From: Desulfuromonadales bacterium
GTDB taxonomy: Bacteria; Desulfobacterota; Desulfuromonadia; Geobacterales; Pseudopelobacteraceae
Direction: 5' to 3'
DNA: 46,682 bases
NCBI GenBank assembly: GCA_013349405.1
Contig: DUZS01000030.1
Span: 1-46,682, forward strand
Positions 46,630-46,682 of this stretch are shown here, in pieces. Every line of letters begins with the position of its first letter. The first letter of the stretch is position 1. Both the position numbers and the translations under genes were made by a program. The notes under the pieces are model-generated. The model was not told the origin of the DNA. It ran no database searches and saw nothing but the letters and a program-made list of their open reading frames with translations.

Positions 46630-46682
46630 CGTAGGGGCGGGTTCCAAACCCGCCCGGTTCCAAACCCGCCCGGTTCCAAACC
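46630..46682. repeat. REP-like repeat, family A, running off the window edge
   Basis: GTAGGGGCGGGTTCCAAACC followed by repeated CGCCCGGTTCCAAACC units. The element continues beyond 46682. Confidence 0.85.

Overview
The window reads as a chromosomal segment of a Geobacter-like member of the Desulfuromonadia. The evidence is indirect: many proteins with C-terminal exosortase sorting signals of the VPLPA/TPIPA type, GEMM-I (cyclic dinucleotide) riboswitches in front of such genes, a REC-PAS-GGDEF-EAL protein, cohesin-like and dockerin modules, and intergenic repeats linked to REP-associated transposases. No rRNA, tRNA, CRISPR array or prophage is visible. The organism assignment is inference.

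Layout. 141-7152 (minus strand): TPR lipoprotein, MraY/WecA-type glycosyl-1-phosphate transferase, VKOR-DsbA disulfide-forming fusion, secreted subtilase. 7486-9569 (plus): leaderless histidine kinase and response regulator. 9559-16115 (minus): REC-PAS-GGDEF-EAL protein, cohesin-like lipoprotein, fibronectin-type-III lipoprotein, formylglycine-enzyme-family protein and a VPLPA-CTERM protein. 16536-28378 (plus): a long regulatory leader (attenuator, then GEMM-I aptamer with its own terminator) followed by PEP-CTERM-type proteins, two large secreted phosphoesterase/5'-nucleotidase proteins, a lamin-tail protein and another PEP-CTERM-type protein with its own terminator-bearing leader. 28489-33016 (minus): small proteins, a PilZ-like protein and an 1148-aa repeat protein ending in a dockerin. 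33340-35325 (plus): an exosortase fused to a second membrane domain and a periplasmic cohesin-like domain. 35401-40621 (minus): DUF1640, DUF433, a broken vapBC locus, two RAYT copies (one truncated), HEPN/MNT and HipBA toxin-antitoxin pairs. 40893-44129 (minus): PstS-like binding protein, a PEP-CTERM-type protein behind tandem regulatory leaders, and a small DUF2292-like gene. 44736-46682 (plus): BrnTA, a tandem array of REP-like elements, and a RAYT whose reading frame carries two REP arrays.

How it may work together (inference): the left two thirds is a cell-surface and secretion module. Exported proteins carry sorting signals, an exosortase handles some of them, VKOR-DsbA forms disulfides in the many Cys-paired secreted domains, and cyclic-dinucleotide riboswitches plus a PilZ-like protein and a GGDEF-EAL protein tie expression to c-di-GMP/cGAMP signalling. 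The most unusual part is the divergent pair 29570-33016 / 33340-35325: a dockerin-tipped surface protein beside an exosortase that carries a cohesin-like domain. The right third is a toxin-antitoxin-rich accessory region shaped by REP/RAYT repeats, which have entered coding sequence in several places.
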